The notes beneath the pieces were generated by a model, which was not told where the DNA came from, searched no databases, and was given only the letters and a program-made list of their open reading frames with translations. A stretch of 64,000 nt of DNA from Tritrichomonas musculus (taxonomy: Eukaryota > Parabasalia > Tritrichomonadida > Tritrichomonadidae). The stretch spans positions 496,001-560,000 of the forward strand of contig JAPFFF010000022.1 of assembly GCA_039105265.1 (NCBI GenBank), written 5' to 3'. A program made the position numbers and the translations under genes. The number at the start of each line of letters is the position of its first letter. Positions within the stretch are counted from its first letter, which is position 1. Positions 1-9,800 of the stretch are shown piece by piece.

Positions 1-96
1 CTATTTAATGATGAAAATATACCCGAAACGGTTGAAAGATTTTTAAATATTGACGATTATGAAATAATGGAATTATTAAAATTAAATTTTAATTGA
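1..96 (+). CDS. 3' end of an unidentified E1 gene
   Basis: The first 96 bases read open in frame 1 and end at a TGA, giving a 31-residue acidic C-terminus (ends KLNFN). It lies just upstream of PolB in the same orientation. I do not recognise it. It could belong to the Polinton or to flanking DNA, because the left end of the element is not visible. Confidence 0.4.
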   Translation, partial: LFNDENIPETVERFLNIDDYEIMELLKLNFN

Positions 97-99
97 ATA

Positions 100-132
100 A
101 TTATTTTTATATTACATGTCTCAAAAATAAAT
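100..132 (+). promoter_or_regulatory. Left copy of inverted motif around ACATGTCTCAAAAATAAAT
   Basis: This 33-bp AT-rich motif sits 45 bp upstream of the PolB start. Its near-perfect reverse complement lies at 16990-17025, upstream of the outward-facing gene at the other end of E1. It may be a shared promoter for the two outermost genes or an inner piece of the terminal inverted repeat. The PolB of E2 has a related sequence upstream (about 20812-20855). Confidence 0.5.
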
Positions 133-176
133 CTAATTAATTTTTTATTTTTTAATTTTTTATCTAATATAAAAAT

Positions 177-3100
177 ATGTCGTTAGATAACACACCAACA
201 AATAAATTAATCGAGTTATCAAATTTATTATATAATGAAAATTTAACAATTAATGATTGGAAAAATGAATTTGATAATGAAAATGATTTACGAGAAAATT
301 TAATTGAAATGCTAGTTTCAGATATTTTAAATAAAGGATATGATGGAGAAAATAATTATAATTCCATGTATTGGTTCGTGAAAGGTTTAAATATTCCATC
401 ACCGAAACCACTTAAACGTTACATAGATTCAGATGATTATTTATTCAAAAATTTAAATAAATACAAAATTCAAGATTCACTTGATGATTTCAACCGTCAA
501 CGTTTACATGAAAAATTCAACCGTGATTTACATAAAAAAGATTCTTCATTTCTTGATGAATTAATGAAGCATTCAAAAGATATTCGTGAATTTTGGAGAA
601 GTGATTTATTATATAATTCACCACCAGCTGATGCATTAAATGATGAGGAATTTTTCCCTGAAGAAAAACCAAAAGATATTAATTTACGTAATATTAAATC
701 ATTTAAAGAATGGCAAAAATTAGATGATGAACAACAAACATTAGTGGATGATATGATGAAATCATTAAATAAAACACCTACTAATTGGGAAATTAATTTT
801 GAACTTTTAAACAATAAAGGCAAAAAATTAATGTTTCCATTACTTAAAAATTTCTTTCAGGAATACATAGACCCATTACCAATGGATAAATACAAAATAG
901 AATTTAAAGTTAAAGGTCAATGGCATTCTAAACCATTAACACCAGAAGTTTATAATAAATTAATGGAAAATTTCACTGAAGAACATTTTATATTCGACCT
1001 TGACGAAATACCGGCAGAATTTACGGGATTCAATAGTGGAGATAATGCAGATTTACCTGATTGGTCATTATTTTCATCATTAAGATTTTCAAAATATTTA
1101 CATAAAGATAGGGTTCGTAAAGACGTCGGTGGTTCATTCTTTAACTATATAGCTAATGATAAAGTACCTAAAAAAGTTATTGAGTATTTAAAACGTCTTC
1201 AAATATTTGATTCATTAGTGGATGAAAAAGTAACTGTTCTAGAAGAAGCAAAAGAATTCACTCGGAGTTATTATGATAATTTAACTGGTGATTTAGAATA
1301 TGAAACCATTGAGATTCCAGCAAAAATTACAAAATCAACTAAACAACGTGAAGAATTGGATGATTGCTGCTTCGTTTATGCTCTCAAACAAACAGGTTAT
1401 TATTCAGATGATATTTTAAATCAAATACGATTAAGAATTAATAATAGGTATTTATCCCAAGGTTCAATTGAAAAAATATGCCAAGAGTTTAAGATACATA
1501 TTAAGTTATCATATATTGATGACAGCAGCGATAGAAAAAATAAAAAGACAACGGTTCAACAATGCAAAAACAAAGTCCGTAAGTCATATTTGGGAGTTAA
1601 AGATGCTGAACCTCAACGAACCCATACATTTAACGTTTATGAAGACAATTATTTCATAGAAGAGAAAACACCATTTAGTACTTATTACATCAAAAATCTT
1701 CATAAAAATCTTGATGATGATAAATTCGATAAAGAATATAATAGTGACCATTGGAGGAAAACCAGATATTATATTTCATCATCAAATTTAGTCCGTGAAT
1801 TAATGAAGCAAGGATATTTTAATCCAATCACTTATGGACAATATCGAATATTAAAAACTGTTTTCTATCATGAATTTGATAAAGATTTAACAAATATTAA
1901 TTTAGAATATGACCCAGAATATTGTACAAAAATAATAGCTCCAAAAATTGTTAAAGAAAGCGAAAACAAAACAGACCCTACTTATTGGTATGCTGACTTT
2001 GAAGCTGACGTTTCAGGTAATATTCATAAACCATTTATGTGTGTTCTTCAATCACAAAATGGAAAAATTAATGAATGCTTTAAAGGTAAAACATGTAATA
2101 AACAATTTCTTGATTTCTTACCTGATCATGCGGTCGTTTATTTCCACAATTTAGCATATGATTTTCGAATGTTTGCATCATTAGTTAATATCAAAAATAC
2201 TATAATTAAAGGAACAAAATTAATGAAAGCAAATGTTGAATATAACGATAAAAAGATTTTCTTTAAAGATTCATTGCCAATGTTGAATTGTAAACTTTCA
2301 CAATTACCTTCTATGTTTAATTTGGGCATTAATGTTCAAAAAGAAATTTTCCCATACAAATATTACACACTTGAAAGATTAAATACCAACAAAGGAGTAA
2401 TTAATGATGCAGGCTTAAATGAAGATCAAAAATGGACAACAGATGATTATGAATTATTTAAATCAAACATTGATAAAATCCATAAATGTAGAATTGATGA
2501 AAACCATTTCGACATGTGGACTTATGCAGAATTTTATTGTAAACAAGATGTAAACATCCTTAGACTTGGATTTAATGAATTCAGAAATGGATTTATTAAA
2601 GATTTCAGTATTGACCCATTTAATTTCATTTCCATTTCTTCACTCGCTAATGAAGTATTTAATCAACGTGTTTATTATCCTAATGGTAACCTTTATAAAT
2701 TAGGTGGTCATGTTCGTAAGTTTTGCTCAAAAGCTGTTTATGGAGGACGTTGCATGACTGCATACAATAAAAAATGGCATATATTAAAGCTACTTTGTGA
2801 TTTCGACGCTGTTTCATTATATCCTTCAGCAATGGCACGTTTATATACTGTTGAAGGTAGACCTGAAGTTATCAAACCTGAACAATTAAACCTTGAATTC
2901 CTTTCAAAACAAGGTGCTTACATTGTTGAAATCAAAATTACTAAAGTTAATAAACATTATCCATTCCCTCTCATTGTTCGTAAAGTAAATGGATTAAATC
3001 TTAATGATGATAACTTAAAAGAAGGTGAAACATTAAATATAATTGTCGATAATATATCATTAGAAGACCTAATCGAATTTCAAAAAATAGAGTTTGAATT

Positions 3101-3926
3101 CATCCGTGGTTATTATTGGGCAGGCAAACGTGATTATACAATCCAAAAAGAAATTAAGAAAATATTTAATAAAAGACTTGAATATAAGAAGCAACATAAC
3201 CCATTACAACAATTATATAAATTAATTATGAATTCATGCTATGGTAAAACTATTGAAAAACCAGTTGATAAAGATATTAAATATATGAATGAAGACGATT
3301 TTGAGAAATATTGGATCAAAAACTATAATAAAATTATTGAAGACGCATTAATTGAGGGTAGAAAGTCACCATTACATGCTGTAAAAGTTATTAAACAAAT
3401 AGAAAATCATTTTAACTTTTCACTTCTTGGTATTCAAGTTCTTTCTATGTCAAAACGAATTATGAATGAAGTAATGTGTTTAGCTTATGATTTAGGATGC
3501 CACATTTATTACCAAGATACTGATTCAATGCACATTGAAGTTGATGATTTACCACGACTTGTTAATGGTTTTAAAGAAAAATATTATCGTGAATTAATCG
3601 GAACTAATTTAGGACAATTTCACAGTGACTTTCCAACCATTAATGGACATGATGAAATGCCAAAATCTATTGAGTCATATTTTCTAATGAAGAAAATGTA
3701 TATAGATAAATTACAAGATTCAACAGGAGAAATTGATTATATGATCCGAGGAAAAGGTTTGACGCAAAACTCAATTAAATATGCTTACAAAGAATTCAAC
3801 AATGACCCAATGAAGTTATATGCATCCTTATTTAATGGAAACACACAAACGTTTGATTTAACGAAAGGACAACCATGTTTCTCAATGAACAAAAATATGA
3901 CTGTATCAACTTTAAAGAAATTTTAA
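177..3926 (+). CDS. polB: Protein-primed family B DNA polymerase of E1, with OTU-like region
   Basis: This 1249-aa protein is the Polinton replicative polymerase. Exonuclease motifs are visible: YADFEAD (~605), HNLAYD (~656) and YCKQD (~786). The palm motifs follow: DFDAVSLYPSAM (~875), NSCYGK (~1018) and YQDTDS (~1112). The region between exonuclease and palm, and the long insertion typical of protein-primed enzymes, are present. The N-terminal half carries a separate region, LDDCCFVYALKQTG (~393) to HTFNVYEDNYF (~483), with a Cys/His layout like OTU cysteine peptidases; that part is inference. An N-terminal terminal-protein function is likewise only inferred. The ATG follows a TATAAAAAT stretch by a few bases. 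The frame is intact. E2 carries a close relative of the first ~550 residues and E5 a more distant PolB. Confidence 0.93.
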   Translation: MSLDNTPTNKLIELSNLLYNENLTINDWKNEFDNENDLRENLIEMLVSDILNKGYDGENNYNSMYWFVKGLNIPSPKPLKRYIDSDDYLFKNLNKYKIQDSLDDFNRQRLHEKFNRDLHKKDSSFLDELMKHSKDIREFWRSDLLYNSPPADALNDEEFFPEEKPKDINLRNIKSFKEWQKLDDEQQTLVDDMMKSLNKTPTNWEINFELLNNKGKKLMFPLLKNFFQEYIDPLPMDKYKIEFKVKGQWHSKPLTPEVYNKLMENFTEEHFIFDLDEIPAEFTGFNSGDNADLPDWSLFSSLRFSKYLHKDRVRKDVGGSFFNYIANDKVPKKVIEYLKRLQIFDSLVDEKVTVLEEAKEFTRSYYDNLTGDLEYETIEIPAKITKSTKQREELDDCCFVYALKQTGYYSDDILNQIRLRINNRYLSQGSIEKICQEFKIHIKLSYIDDSSDRKNKKTTVQQCKNKVRKSYLGVKDAEPQRTHTFNVYEDNYFIEEKTPFSTYYIKNLHKNLDDDKFDKEYNSDHWRKTRYYISSSNLVRELMKQGYFNPITYGQYRILKTVFYHEFDKDLTNINLEYDPEYCTKIIAPKIVKESENKTDPTYWYADFEADVSGNIHKPFMCVLQSQNGKINECFKGKTCNKQFLDFLPDHAVVYFHNLAYDFRMFASLVNIKNTIIKGTKLMKANVEYNDKKIFFKDSLPMLNCKLSQLPSMFNLGINVQKEIFPYKYYTLERLNTNKGVINDAGLNEDQKWTTDDYELFKSNIDKIHKCRIDENHFDMWTYAEFYCKQDVNILRLGFNEFRNGFIKDFSIDPFNFISISSLANEVFNQRVYYPNGNLYKLGGHVRKFCSKAVYGGRCMTAYNKKWHILKLLCDFDAVSLYPSAMARLYTVEGRPEVIKPEQLNLEFLSKQGAYIVEIKITKVNKHYPFPLIVRKVNGLNLNDDNLKEGETLNIIVDNISLEDLIEFQKIEFEFIRGYYWAGKRDYTIQKEIKKIFNKRLEYKKQHNPLQQLYKLIMNSCYGKTIEKPVDKDIKYMNEDDFEKYWIKNYNKIIEDALIEGRKSPLHAVKVIKQIENHFNFSLLGIQVLSMSKRIMNEVMCLAYDLGCHIYYQDTDSMHIEVDDLPRLVNGFKEKYYRELIGTNLGQFHSDFPTINGHDEMPKSIESYFLMKKMYIDKLQDSTGEIDYMIRGKGLTQNSIKYAYKEFNNDPMKLYASLFNGNTQTFDLTKGQPCFSMNKNMTVSTLKKF

Positions 3927-3972
3927 CGTAAAATAAAAACAACTTATGAAGAAGGAAACATTGAAAATTATT

Positions 3973-5610
3973 TTAAATAGGATCTAATAAATATCTTGGT
4001 AATAATTGAGGTTCACCACTTACACCGTTAAGTTTTCCTTCAACTTCATATAATCCATTCTTTTTACCAATAACTTTAAACTCTCCTGGTCTTATCACTG
4101 ATCTTCTTTTCATTTTGTTATCAGTCATATTATAAACTTTAACATTTACACCATCATTAATATTAAATTCAACGTTATTTTTAATTTCTCAATTAGCTTG
4201 TAATATTCTCCTCACAATGTAATTTTCAAGTTCTGGGTCATCATTTACCATTTTTGGTGTTACACTAAATCCTGTCCATTTACTCAATCCTCTATGTGGA
4301 GCGTTATTGTATTGATTTACGATTTCATCCATTACTTCAGGAGTTATTACACCAATATTCATATTATACGCCATATCTCTAATTGTTCTAATTACTCTAT
4401 CAACAATTCCTAAACTTGAATGTAAAGGTTCTGTTTTCTTTGCTTTCTTCTGTTCATATTTCATAAAATCAGGATAAGCGCCTTTAGGTTGTCTTTCAAC
4501 AGGTGAAAAGCTTATATTTTGAGTTTCATAAAACATTTTTGACTTATCAGATTTAAATGCACCTTCACCATCACCGATTAAATGTTCCACCTTCATTCCT
4601 TTATCAATTAATTTTTGTAATGCTCGTAAATATGACATTGTCGCTTTTAATTCATCTTTACTAAATTCTGTTTTTGAAAGCATCACATTCAAAATTTGTG
4701 CATATAAATATTTAGTGTTCACATTAATTGCAATTAAATATTTTAACGGTTGTTTTTTCTTAATGTATATTTCCATTAAATCAATCATCCATGTGTTTCT
4801 TTCTGCAACTCTATGTAATTGAAAACGTTTTATATTTTCTTTTAATGGAAATGATGAAGGTATTTTTCCTTTTTCTTCTTTCAGTTCTGGATTAAGTAAT
4901 TTTAAAGCTCTAATTTTATCTTTACCTTTAAATCCAAACAATCCCGTTAATTCTACATTTGGTATTTCTATCGTTGCCCCTGGTTGTTGAAAATATTTAT
5001 CCTGATATTCTTTATACCATGATTCTAAAGATTTTGTACCTCTTTTCTTCCATCCTGCTGTCAACTTTTCAAAATCCTCAAATGTTAAAAGTTCATTATC
5101 TCCATTATGTAAAATTACGTATTCATCCAACCTTTCCTTAAATGATTTCTCCTTAGGTTTTTTGGGCTTTTCTTTCTTTGGGTGTGCTTCATCCCATGCT
5201 TTCTTATACTCCAAATATATTTTCTGTTTATCTTCATCAAGTAATGGTCGAAATGATTTTAAATCATATGCCGCACTTTCACCTGTTTCATTTTGGTTTT
5301 TATATACTTTACTCATTAAATCCTCTCTTGCTATTCTCACTGCTTCTTCATAATCTGCCATTCGTACACGTTCCATTTCTACTTCACGTCTACGTTCTTC
5401 ATCCTTTACTATATCACGAATGGTAAAGTAATGAATTATATAGAAATTGTTTATATGTTGAGCTGGAATTTTCACTTTCAAATATTTTTCACAATAATGA
5501 TTTATATAATATTTCACTTGTTCCTCAAATCTATTCGGTTCATACTTTTCTATCTTACTTGTCACATATGAAATTATTCCATCTGTGTTATTAAATAATG
5601 TTTCAGTCAT
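3973..5610 (-). pseudogene. int: Polinton retrovirus-type (rve) integrase of E1, broken
   Basis: This is the integrase that would insert the element. The span encodes a long N-terminal region rich in Lys/Glu, then an RNase-H-fold catalytic core recognisable from the WMIDLM strand (~273), LIGDGEGAF (~343) and the GIVDRVIRTIRDM helix (~400). Next comes the QYNNAPHRGL signature common to integrases. The 3' part encodes a basic, SH3/chromo-like tail (VNVKVYN...GEFKVIGKKNGLYEV), as expected for DNA binding. The locus is convergent with PolB, about 45 bp apart. It looks broken, with about one break. Confidence 0.85.
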
Positions 5611-5714
5611 GTTTAAAATAAATTAAATTAAAGATATTTGATGATTTCATGAATGTAAAAATAATTATTTAGTTTATTTTTCATAAATTAAATTTTTTAT
5701 CACATAATAAAAAT

Positions 5715-5945
5715 ATGACTCAAACCTTACCGCCTCTTAAACAACGACATGAACGTAAAACATTCGCTACTCCAACGTTGAAACTCATAAATTCACGTCT
5801 TCAATATTATAGAAAAGTATTAAGTCAACCTGAACCAACAACGGAGAAAGGAAAACTTAGTCGTGCAAGAATTCAAAATAAATATGATCAGTGCATTAAA
5901 GTAAGACAATTATTAAATAGAGCAGTTAAGAACCTTTATCTTTAA
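5715..5945 (+). CDS. Small basic protein of unknown function (E1)
   Basis: This 76-aa, strongly basic, probably helical protein (begins MTQTLPPLKQRHERK) is rich in Lys, Arg and Gln. I do not recognise its family. It is divergent from the integrase (104 bp between starts) and its 3' end overlaps the convergent pVI-like gene by about 20 bp, fitting the compact layout of the element. A nucleic-acid-binding or core role is possible from composition alone. Confidence 0.55.
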   Translation: MTQTLPPLKQRHERKTFATPTLKLINSRLQYYRKVLSQPEPTTEKGKLSRARIQNKYDQCIKVRQLLNRAVKNLYL

Positions 5946-6177
5946 CAAGGCTTTGCCCAGGACTACGTCCATAGAACCCATCACTACCGAAATATTCAAT
6001 TGCTGGATTATTTGAATTATCAAATTTAGGTAATATTTTTGCAACATTACCAACAACAGGTAACTTTTCCATTATTGATTTTGTTTTATTCCATCCAAAT
6101 TTAAATCCATCAGCAAAATCTTTAGCTGCTTCTTTAACTTTCCCCGCTAACTTTTTAAACCAACTACCAAAAGCCAT
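5926..6177 (-). CDS. pVI-like amphipathic capsid-associated peptide 1 (E1)
   Basis: This 83-aa protein begins MAFGSWFKKLAGKVKEAAKD, an amphipathic, membrane-active-looking helix. A hydrophobic LPVVGNVAKILP stretch and a polar Gly/Ser tail follow. The same MAFGxWFKx start recurs at 13722 in E1 and, as MAFGEFAKK, in E3. In adenovirus-like particles the small internal protein pVI carries a similar lytic helix, so a pVI-like role is inferred from layout rather than proven homology. It is divergent from the 213-aa gene at 6231, with only 53 bp between starts. Confidence 0.6.
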   Translation of the reverse strand: MAFGSWFKKLAGKVKEAAKDFADGFKFGWNKTKSIMEKLPVVGNVAKILPKFDNSNNPAIEYFGSDGFYGRSPGQSLVKDKGS

Positions 6178-6230
6178 TTTTTTAAATTAAGATTAAAATT
6201 ATGATTTAATATTTTTATTTAAAACTAAAT

Positions 6231-6872
6231 ATGACATTAAAGCAAGCAAGAATATTAAGTAGTGAAACCGATAACACTATTAAGCAAGAGCAAAATACGA
6301 ATGTTAACATTAACATTAAACCATCAACTAAGTCACGACCTCAAACAGTTCCGTTATATCCTAATGTTCCACCATTAAATCCAAACGTAAATTTTACTCA
6401 AGCGAACCAACCTATGGATACGTCAACGGTTGGTCAAACTTTATATATTCCGACGACGGAGGATTTGAACTATCAATCTCAACCTCCAACAAACAGCAAT
6501 TTCCCATTAACTCGAGACAGAGGTATCGCAGATTTAGGAAATGAAATTGAGGATTTAGAAAAGAAAAACCAATTTCTACAAATGTTAGTTGAAATGTATG
6601 AATCAAACCCGTTAAAAATAAATGCTTACGTTGTTTGTGAAAGTAAGTTATTAATGAACATGATAAAGTTGTTAACCGATTGCGATAAAGTTGATTTAGT
6701 ACTTAATGAAGATATTGGATGTTCTGGATGTACCGCAAAATCAAACAAAATCATTTATGTTTCAAAAATATTGATCACTAAAGATGGCAAAACTAGTGAG
6801 TTAAAATATGATTACAATAACATTTATAGTGAATTTGTTAAATATGGAATTAGTTTGAAAATGGTATGCTAA
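6231..6872 (+). CDS. Conserved 213-aa Polinton protein with Cys-x-Gly-Cys motif (E1)
   Basis: The family is not named here, but it is clearly related to the E4 protein at 52326. Both start M-[ST]-L-x-x-ARILSSE followed by KQEQN. A Pro/Asn/Gln-rich disordered linker follows (to ~110), then a helical C-terminal domain with FLQMLVEMYESNPL and NEDIGCSGC (~179-187), ending with a short hydrophobic strand. The paired Cys could bind metal or form a disulfide. The stop lies 1 bp from the convergent fibre-like gene. The disordered N-terminus plus compact C-domain suggests a scaffold or core protein; this is inference. Confidence 0.7.
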   Translation: MTLKQARILSSETDNTIKQEQNTNVNINIKPSTKSRPQTVPLYPNVPPLNPNVNFTQANQPMDTSTVGQTLYIPTTEDLNYQSQPPTNSNFPLTRDRGIADLGNEIEDLEKKNQFLQMLVEMYESNPLKINAYVVCESKLLMNMIKLLTDCDKVDLVLNEDIGCSGCTAKSNKIIYVSKILITKDGKTSELKYDYNNIYSEFVKYGISLKMVC

Positions 6873-6873
6873 T

Positions 6874-9800
6874 TTAAGCCTTAAATACCGCCAACATATT
6901 TTCATTAATTATACCAGTGATGATGCCAACAGTTGTTCTACGTATTTTTGATGTTATCGCGGTAGCTCCAGTTATTATTTTTAGAACGTTATCGTCATCT
7001 ACAAACACTTCATCCCCGATTGTGTAACATGAGGTATCTTTAACTTTAACTAAATAATCACCACCTGAAGCAAATGTAACACATTTATTAGCTTCATCAA
7101 TAGAAGTGCATATACCTATGAAAGTGTTCCATTTACCATTAGTCTTTACTGAACAAATACAATCCGTAGTGTCTGATTCAGTGCTTGATATGAAAGATTT
7201 AGTTGATTTGTCATATCTGTAAACCTTACCTGTCATATATACTGGTGCACCAATTACAAAATCATTTATTGAATTCATTGATTTCTCAATCGGACAATAA
7301 TGAGTGATAGTTGTGTTTGTGGTTGCATGTAATTCATCAACATATGATTTCAATGCATATTTAGCATCGCATTCTGATTTAGTTAAATAATCATTTATTT
7401 GACATTTAAATACAACTCCAGATAATATTAATGAAGCTAGATTAGTTATTGGTTTCTCATTTTTTTCGAATATACCATATAATTCATTATAATAAAATCT
7501 ATCGAAATCAGTAGTTTTTGGTGAATCATTTATTAAATCAGCTGAAGTATAAACATTGTTTGTTAATAATTCATTTAATGAACTCTTCAAAGCATACTTC
7601 TCATCAGCCTGGGCACTAGTATAATATGGTGTCAAGTCAACAGGTTCCGGGATATCTGTTTTGAGAGCATAAGTGTTCGACACATATCTAGCCGAATAAG
7701 CGTTTTTGTTGGTTGGTTCGATAGTTTTGGTTATTGAGCATGATAATATTTCTGGTGTATCACCAGTTCTTGGATTGATTAATTCATGGCAGTCATATAG
7801 AAACCAAAGACTAGAACCACTTCCTTCCATACGCATTATCTGAGAGGGTTGATCGTCATTGTACGAATAATCTACGTGAACATAATGACCCGTATAAAAA
7901 TTGTTTGATGAGACAATATCCAGCCCATATTGCTCAATCATTTCATGATATGTGTCGTAATCCAAATCAGGAATTGTATTATTTTCAATTTTGAATTGAA
8001 TAGTTGTTTTCCCCTCAATAATCTCTGGAATTTCACTTTTTACTTGCTCATTAGCACGGGTCATATCTGTTTTTAATGCATAAGCATTTAATATATTTGT
8101 TAATTGATTGTTATTTTTAAAGTTTGTGTTTAAATATGTGTATGACGGATAATTATCTTGAACATATCGAACAGTTGCATAATTATTTAATGTTTCACTT
8201 AATTTATTCGTGAATGATTCATTTAAATGATTTTTATGGTTTTCAATCAATTTTTTAGTTGCTGATGCTGTTAATAATTGGTTATTAGTTAATGTTTCAC
8301 CTAATAATAATTCATTATCGTTTTTAGCTGCTGGGGTGTATTTGAGTTTAACAAATGATGGTTGAATTGTTCCATAAATTAAAAGATATGGAAATTCATA
8401 AACTAATTCGCAATTAATAGCTGAAATATCTGTAACATCTGAGTTCAAACATTCAATACTTCCATTTTCCTTATACTCATATTCGTAAATTCGGTACATC
8501 TCACCAATATCATCAACCATAAATGAAACATCAATTATATAATTAGTTTCAATATGTTCACAGTAATATTTAAAACATAATCTTTCATCAGGAATTATAA
8601 TTTCTGTTTCAATATAAGGTTTTTCTTCAACTACTTCATGAGGTGCTAATACTAATCCATCATCAATTATTTCATCAACATATGCAACTTCTTTAACAGT
8701 TGATCCAGCATTTTTACTAAAAGCTAATTTTAATGCACCCAATATACCTTCAGCACCAACTTTCATTAATCCACCAAAGTTAAAACAAAAGTTACTAATT
8801 TGTACGACATCCATAACTACATCAAACCAATTAGTTTTATTTTTCATATCGTTAATTTCTTTCTCTAACTTTGCACAATAATTTTGAAGTGCTGATATTT
8901 GATTAACCGCAATATCAACTGTATTTCCTAATGAATTTAAAACGAAAACGTGGGATTCAATGTTCTCACCAATAACAACTCCTGATGTTTGAATGTTAAA
9001 GTTTGTATATAATGTTGTGCATGCTTCAGGTCGTGGTGAGACAGTATAATAACCAGTATTAGCTAAGAATTCAAATGTATTCATTCCTTTTTCATAACTT
9101 ACATCAGCAATAGTATAAATTAATTCATCATCTTTAGGCATGTATAATATTAAACCATATGGAGGATTACCGACTTGTAATGGTGAAGTATAATGATATT
9201 CAAGTAATTCAAAATAATTGTCGGATTGAAGTTTGTAGTTATTTAATCCTGAAGTTTTATATTCGAAGTCAACAATGAAGTCATAAGTTTTATTATTAAT
9301 GTTCAAAGTTGCTGAATATGTACAATTAGCAAAATCTTTGACGGGGTAAATGTAAACCCTCCATGCGTCATTATCTTCTTTATATGTTTGAATTTTACAG
9401 TTATCTTTAGGTGCTAACATTCCTTTATTAACTAATAACTCAAATGGGTTTCCTTGATTATCATAATCTGCGAAAGTGTGTAATACTTTTTTATTAGCTT
9501 CATTTTTAGCAATACATATAAAGGCTACTTCATGAGAACCAGGATTTTTACGTGTTAATTTCAGAGGTATATTGAAACTGTAATTAGTACCTACCCATTC
9601 ATTACCTTTTTTAGTCATTTTGTAATCAGTACCGAATGCTTCATCATGAAATTCAAAAGTTTGACCTTCAATTAATGCTTCAAATTCAGGACTACCTGGA
9701 ACATATCCCCAATCAGCATAATATAAAGGATTTGTTTTATCATCTATTACACCGTAAGCTTTCATTTCATAGAAGTCTGGTAATGGTGAACGATATAATT

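Noticed and set aside
6465-6485. GGATTTGAACTATCAATC, resembling the 3' part of a tRNA
   Set aside because: It is inside the 213-aa coding region and no cloverleaf is formed.
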